Positions 6,485 to 8,526 of a DNA stretch of 8,526 nt are shown in pieces. Source of the stretch: Actinomycetota bacterium (GTDB lineage Bacteria; Actinomycetota; Actinomycetes; Mycobacteriales; Jatrophihabitantaceae). The stretch is from NCBI GenBank assembly GCA_019241805.1, contig JAFAWL010000237.1:1-8526 (forward strand), written 5' to 3'. The notes under the pieces were generated by a model. That model had not been told where the DNA came from. It was given only the letters and a program-made list of their open reading frames with translations, and made no database searches. Each line of letters opens with the position of its first letter. Position 1 is the first letter of the stretch. A program made the translations under genes and the position numbers.

Positions 6485-6814
6485 GTGACTGACATTGCTG
6501 CCCTGGTCGCTGAGAGTGCCGACGCCGCGGGGTTGCACGCCACGGTTCCGGCGCTGTTGATCGAGCTGCAGACCGAGCTGGGCGCACTCTCGGCCGTCGC
6601 CACCGCCGCCACCGAACGAGGCCGTCGACCGTTCCGCCCAGCGCCCGGCTGGGAGGGCCGGCTCGGGACGCTCGGCTACGGCCTGTACCTGCTCGCCGAC
6701 CAGTCCGGCGTCAATCTGGCCGACCAGATCGAGGCGGTCGCGGCGGCGACGCGGACCCGGGCCGAGCAGCAGCAACGATCTGAGGACTCCGACTGGCCGT
6801 TCAAGCCCAACTGA
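6485..6814 (+). CDS. Small helical protein, MazG-like but lacking metal residues
   Basis: Hypothetical protein of 109 residues. It is all-helical by composition: an N-terminal helix (about 3-16), a helix with IELQTELGALSAVATAA (26-42), a linker RRPFRPAPGW (47-56), a hydrophobic helix LGTLGYGLYLLADQSGV (60-76), and NLADQIEAVAAATRTRAEQ (77-95) before a polar tail. This layout matches the MazG/NTP pyrophosphohydrolase pattern (ExGEL, then ELGDLLYLLLRLADRLGIDLEEAV), including the LADxxGVxL signature. However, the acidic residues of the usual ExxE...ExxD metal site are largely replaced: only E27 and E31 fit the first half, and the second shows R59-L-G-T62 with E57 displaced. A non-catalytic relative, or a separate family with a similar fold, is possible. 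GTG 6485 is the likely start (see the -10 box); a longer form from 6371 would run antisense through the DUF2520 gene start. Divergent from the panC operon. Confidence 0.72.
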   Translation: MTDIAALVAESADAAGLHATVPALLIELQTELGALSAVATAATERGRRPFRPAPGWEGRLGTLGYGLYLLADQSGVNLADQIEAVAAATRTRAEQQQRSEDSDWPFKPN

Positions 6815-6832
6815 CCGCAGAGCCCAATGCGG
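6815..6832 (+). terminator. Weak stem after the MazG-like gene
   Basis: CCGCA and TGCGG form a 5-bp stem with an 8-base loop directly after the stop codon at 6814. No T-run follows. It may be a weak terminator or chance; if inactive, the three plus-strand genes form one transcript. Confidence 0.2.
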
Positions 6833-6879
6833 CGCGAAATTGAGGCGCTCCGATCGCGGCTGAACGGCAGTATGGCGCC

Positions 6880-7497
6880 GTGCACTGCCTGCCGCTGTTC
6901 TTTCTCGTCGCCCTCACGGTGACGCTCACGCCCGGACCGGCCTTCGCGCTGGTAGTCCAGACAGCGCTGATACACGGGCGCACGTGCGCGCTGGCCAGCA
7001 TCGCCGGCAATGCCGTGGCCGTTTTGAGCTGGGGTGCGCTATCGGCCGCGGGCGTGTCCGCACTGATCGCGGCTGATCGGCTGGCCTACGACACGCTGCG
7101 GATCCTCGGCGCGGCTTATCTGATCGGGCTGGGACTGCGCGGTTTGTGGCGGCGTCATGCCGACACCGGCCCGGACGTCGGCCGGGTTCCGGAGCGGCGC
7201 CCGGCATCCCGGGCCTTGCGCCGCGGCCTGGTGAACGGGCTGGCCAACCCGAAGCTCGCGGTGTTCTTCGTGGCGCTGCTGCCGCAGTTCCTGGGCCCGG
7301 GCTCCGCCATGCTCTTGCCAGGGGTGCTGATGGCGGCGGTCATCGTCGCGTTCGACGTGCTGGTCTACGGCGCGGTCGCCGTGGGGGTCGCCGCTTTTGC
7401 GGCCCGGATCCGGCCCCGCCTGGTGGCCCGCGTTGACCGGGTCGGCGTTGCGGTCCTGCTCGGCTTCGGCGTGCGCTTGGCCACCGAGGCCCGATGA
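6880..7497 (+). CDS. LysE/RhtB-family amino acid exporter
   Basis: Integral membrane protein of 205 residues, the usual length for the LysE/RhtB superfamily, which exports amino acids and derivatives (lysine, arginine, homoserine, threonine, others) using the membrane gradient. Hydrophobic segments lie at about 4-27, 36-60, 66-90, 118-138, 144-172 and 185-201, six in all. The diagnostic TPGPAF sits at 17-22 at the end of the first segment, and NPKLAVFFVALLPQF at 123-137 is the second conserved motif. The basic loop RRHADTGPDVGRVPERR (91-107) is likely cytoplasmic. The substrate cannot be told from sequence. The start is GTG at 6880: an in-frame TGA at 6841 blocks a much longer form and there is no clear ribosome site, so start and expression mode are less certain. 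It lies 65 bases after the MazG-like gene and 34 bases before the Nudix gene. No LysG/ArgP-type regulator gene is adjacent in the window. Confidence 0.9.
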   Translation: MHCLPLFFLVALTVTLTPGPAFALVVQTALIHGRTCALASIAGNAVAVLSWGALSAAGVSALIAADRLAYDTLRILGAAYLIGLGLRGLWRRHADTGPDVGRVPERRPASRALRRGLVNGLANPKLAVFFVALLPQFLGPGSAMLLPGVLMAAVIVAFDVLVYGAVAVGVAAFAARIRPRLVARVDRVGVAVLLGFGVRLATEAR

Positions 7498-7531
7498 TCG
7501 ACAGCCCCCTCACGTCGGTGGGCCGCTACTG

Positions 7532-8002
7532 ATGCCCGCGCGAAGTGCGGCGCTGCTGCTCTATCGCAGATCGCCGACCGGAACCGTCGAGATTTTGCTC
7601 GTGCACCCGGGCGGTCCGCTGTGGGCTCCCCGCGACGAGGGTGCCTGGTCGCTGCCCAAAGGCGCCGGCGAACCGGACGAGGACGACCACTCGACGGCGC
7701 GGCGCGAATTCGCCGAGGAGCTCGGCCGACCGGCCCCAGACGGTGTCCTGGTCGAGCTCGGAGAGGTGCGTCAGGCCGGCGGCAAACGGGTGGTTGCCTT
7801 CGCCGTCGAGGGCGACTTCGACGCCACGGACGTGCGCAGCAACGAGTTCGAGATGGAGTGGCCGCCGCGGTCTGGTCGTCGCCAGTCGTTCCCCGAAGTG
7901 GATCGAGCGGCCTGGTTCACGATCGCCGACGCCCGCGGGAAGTTGATCGCCGGCCAGGTGCCGCTGCTCGACCGGTTGACGGCCGCGCTCGGCCCGCCGT
8001 GA
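7532..8002 (+). CDS. Nudix hydrolase, COG4119-type predicted NTP pyrophosphohydrolase
   Basis: Hydrolase of 156 residues that cleaves a nucleoside diphosphate linked to another group; the substrate is not predictable here. The Nudix box is complete: G44, five residues, E50, seven residues, then REFAEELG (58-65) with metal ligands E59, E62 and E63; the position after G65 is Arg rather than the usual hydrophobic. The N-terminal strand SAALLLYRR (5-13) and ILLVHPGGPLWAPRDEGAWSLPKG (21-44 region) are typical of this subgroup. So are EGDFD (93-97), SNEFEMEWPPRSGR (103-116) and FPEVDRAAWF (120-129), the family's C-terminal signature. The ATG at 7532 has GGTGGG (7517-7522) 9 bases upstream and starts just before the first strand; upstream in-frame sequence lies within the exporter gene. 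Probably co-transcribed with the exporter 34 bases away. Likely soluble; a housekeeping role in clearing unwanted nucleotides is an inference from the family. Confidence 0.94.
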   Translation: MPARSAALLLYRRSPTGTVEILLVHPGGPLWAPRDEGAWSLPKGAGEPDEDDHSTARREFAEELGRPAPDGVLVELGEVRQAGGKRVVAFAVEGDFDATDVRSNEFEMEWPPRSGRRQSFPEVDRAAWFTIADARGKLIAGQVPLLDRLTAALGPP

Positions 8003-8065
8003 GCCGACTGCGTCACCCCTGCTCGATCCGATCGCAACCGACCGGCTGTTGACCAGGAAACCGGA

Positions 8066-8083
8066 ACTCAGCGTGAGCTGAGT
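8066..8083. terminator. Hairpin over the stop codon of the right-edge gene
   Basis: ACTCAGC and GCTGAGT form a perfect 7-bp stem with a 4-base loop. The stem contains the TGA (8070-8068) of the minus-strand gene. On the minus strand it is followed by a moderately T-rich stretch (TTCCGGTTTCC), on the plus strand by none. It lies in the 65-base gap between two convergent genes, so it could end minus-strand transcription, or act on both. I see no other structure in that gap. Confidence 0.4.
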
Positions 8084-8526
8084 AGGCGCTCCAGGACATC
8101 GTTGGTCTCCCCGTCGGCGCGACGGCGACGGCCTCCGCTCGCGGGCGAGGTTTCCGGGTCCGACGACGCGTGGGCCGGCGGTTTGGCCGACGCAGGGCGT
8201 TCAGGGCTCGAACCGGTCGGCAGCGGACCCAGGTCGGCCTCGGCGAACGGCGTCAGCCTGGGCAGGGTGGCGAACGGATCGGTGGACGCCGGCTCGGACG
8301 CGACTGCGCCGGACTGGGCGACGGCCGGTCGCCGGACGTCCGCGTCCGTGTGATTGTTCAGCGACTCAGCGGCCGGTGCCGCGGGCGATGAAGGCGCGGC
8401 CGGCGGTTGGGGCGCGGCCGGCGGTTGGGGCGCGGCCGGCGGTTGGGGCGCGGCCGGCGGTTGGGGCGCGGCCGGCGGCTGGGGCGCGGCCGGCGAAGTG
8501 GCCTGGACGGGCTGCGGCGGCTGGGG
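8068..8526 (-). CDS. Pro/Ala-rich protein, C-terminal part (possible DUF6779-like)
   Basis: The frame is open from the right edge to TGA at 8070-8068, so only the last 152 residues of a longer protein are seen; the start is outside the window. The visible part has no globular domain: low-complexity Pro/Ala/Gln repeats (fragment residues 1-46), then a Ser/Ala/Pro-rich disordered stretch, DPFATLPRLTPFAEADLGPL (about 81-100), and near the end RRRR (133-136) followed by ADGETNDVLERLL. The compact charged C-terminus after a disordered spacer suggests a binding tail. In mycobacteria the gene next to the DUF2520 gene (Rv3604c) codes a membrane protein with an Ala/Pro/Arg-rich C-terminus, now called DUF6779; this fragment fits that by position and composition only. 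No motif confirms it. The antisense plus-strand frames here are poor candidates. Confidence 0.72.
   Translation of the reverse strand, partial: PQPPQPVQATSPAAPQPPAAPQPPAAPQPPAAPQPPAAPQPPAAPSSPAAPAAESLNNHTDADVRRPAVAQSGAVASEPASTDPFATLPRLTPFAEADLGPLPTGSSPERPASAKPPAHASSDPETSPASGGRRRRADGETNDVLERLLSSR
8393..8495. repeat. 18-bp tandem repeat, five full copies plus 13 bases
   Basis: The unit GGCGCGGCCGGCGGTTGG repeats from 8393 to 8482 in five full copies, then 13 more bases to 8495. Four copies are identical; the fifth differs at one base (C at 8479). Because 18 is a multiple of 3 the frame is kept, and the minus-strand gene reads it as PPAAPQ units. Near-identity at synonymous sites (mostly CAA for Gln) points to recent slippage expansion rather than selection on protein alone. 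Spacers are absent and the unit is short, so this is not CRISPR. Confidence 0.9.

Noticed and set aside
6415..6612. 66-codon N-terminal extension of the DUF2520 gene
   Set aside because: It would run through the divergent gene's start and lies upstream of a good ribosome site and the expected family start at 6414.
6815..6879. Clear promoter for the exporter
   Set aside because: TTGAGG (6840-6845) and CAGTAT (6868-6873) are about 22 bases apart, too far for a normal promoter, and both are weak matches.
6485..8068. Mobile element carrying the plus-strand genes
   Set aside because: No transposase or integrase, no terminal inverted repeats and no target duplication were seen at either end.
8393..8495. 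CRISPR array
   Set aside because: The 18-bp units are contiguous with no spacers, preserve the reading frame and encode PPAAPQ.

Overview
This is a very GC-rich stretch with dense coding, G/C-ending codons, many GTG starts and 4-base ATGA/GTGA gene overlaps, as expected of a chromosomal segment from an actinomycete. The gene order lysS - coaX - (nadC - nadB) - panC - Rossmann/DUF2520 matches the conserved actinobacterial neighbourhood as I remember it: Mycobacterium has lysS, coaX, panD, panC, Rv3603c, and Streptomyces-type genomes have nadB/nadC in that position. I cannot name the genus from the sequence.

Positions 1-6414 form a minus-strand cluster. Read in transcription order it is DUF2520 Rossmann protein (6414-5527), panC (5539-4730), nadB (4733-3105), nadC (3108-2236), coaX (2207-1443) and, after a 123-base gap with hairpins, lysS (1319 to beyond the left edge). 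The first four genes overlap by 13, 4 and 4 bases, and coaX follows nadC after 28 bases, so the cluster is probably one operon. It makes or uses two cofactors. PanC makes pantothenate and CoaX phosphorylates it, on the way to CoA. NadB and NadC make nicotinate mononucleotide from aspartate, on the way to NAD. The partner genes panB, panD, panE and nadA are not in the window.

Positions 6415-6484 are a divergent intergenic region with a 7-bp inverted repeat. From there three plus-strand genes follow: a 109-aa helical protein that looks like a degenerate MazG-type fold (6485-6814), a LysE/RhtB-family amino acid exporter (6880-7497) and a Nudix hydrolase of the COG4119 type (7532-8002). A 65-base convergent gap separates them from a minus-strand gene that enters from the right edge and stops at 8068. 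Only its C-terminal 152 residues are visible: a disordered Pro/Ala-rich tail with a perfect 18-bp (PPAAPQ) tandem repeat and a basic RRRR patch near the end.

Most of the window is conserved housekeeping. The parts worth a second look are the uncharacterised DUF2520 protein heading a pantothenate/NAD operon, the MazG-like protein lacking the usual acidic residues, the dyad between the divergent genes, the three-gene plus-strand block that may interrupt an ancestral minus-strand gene run, and the expanding repeat at the right edge. I see no CRISPR array, insertion sequence, tRNA, rRNA, prophage or defence system.
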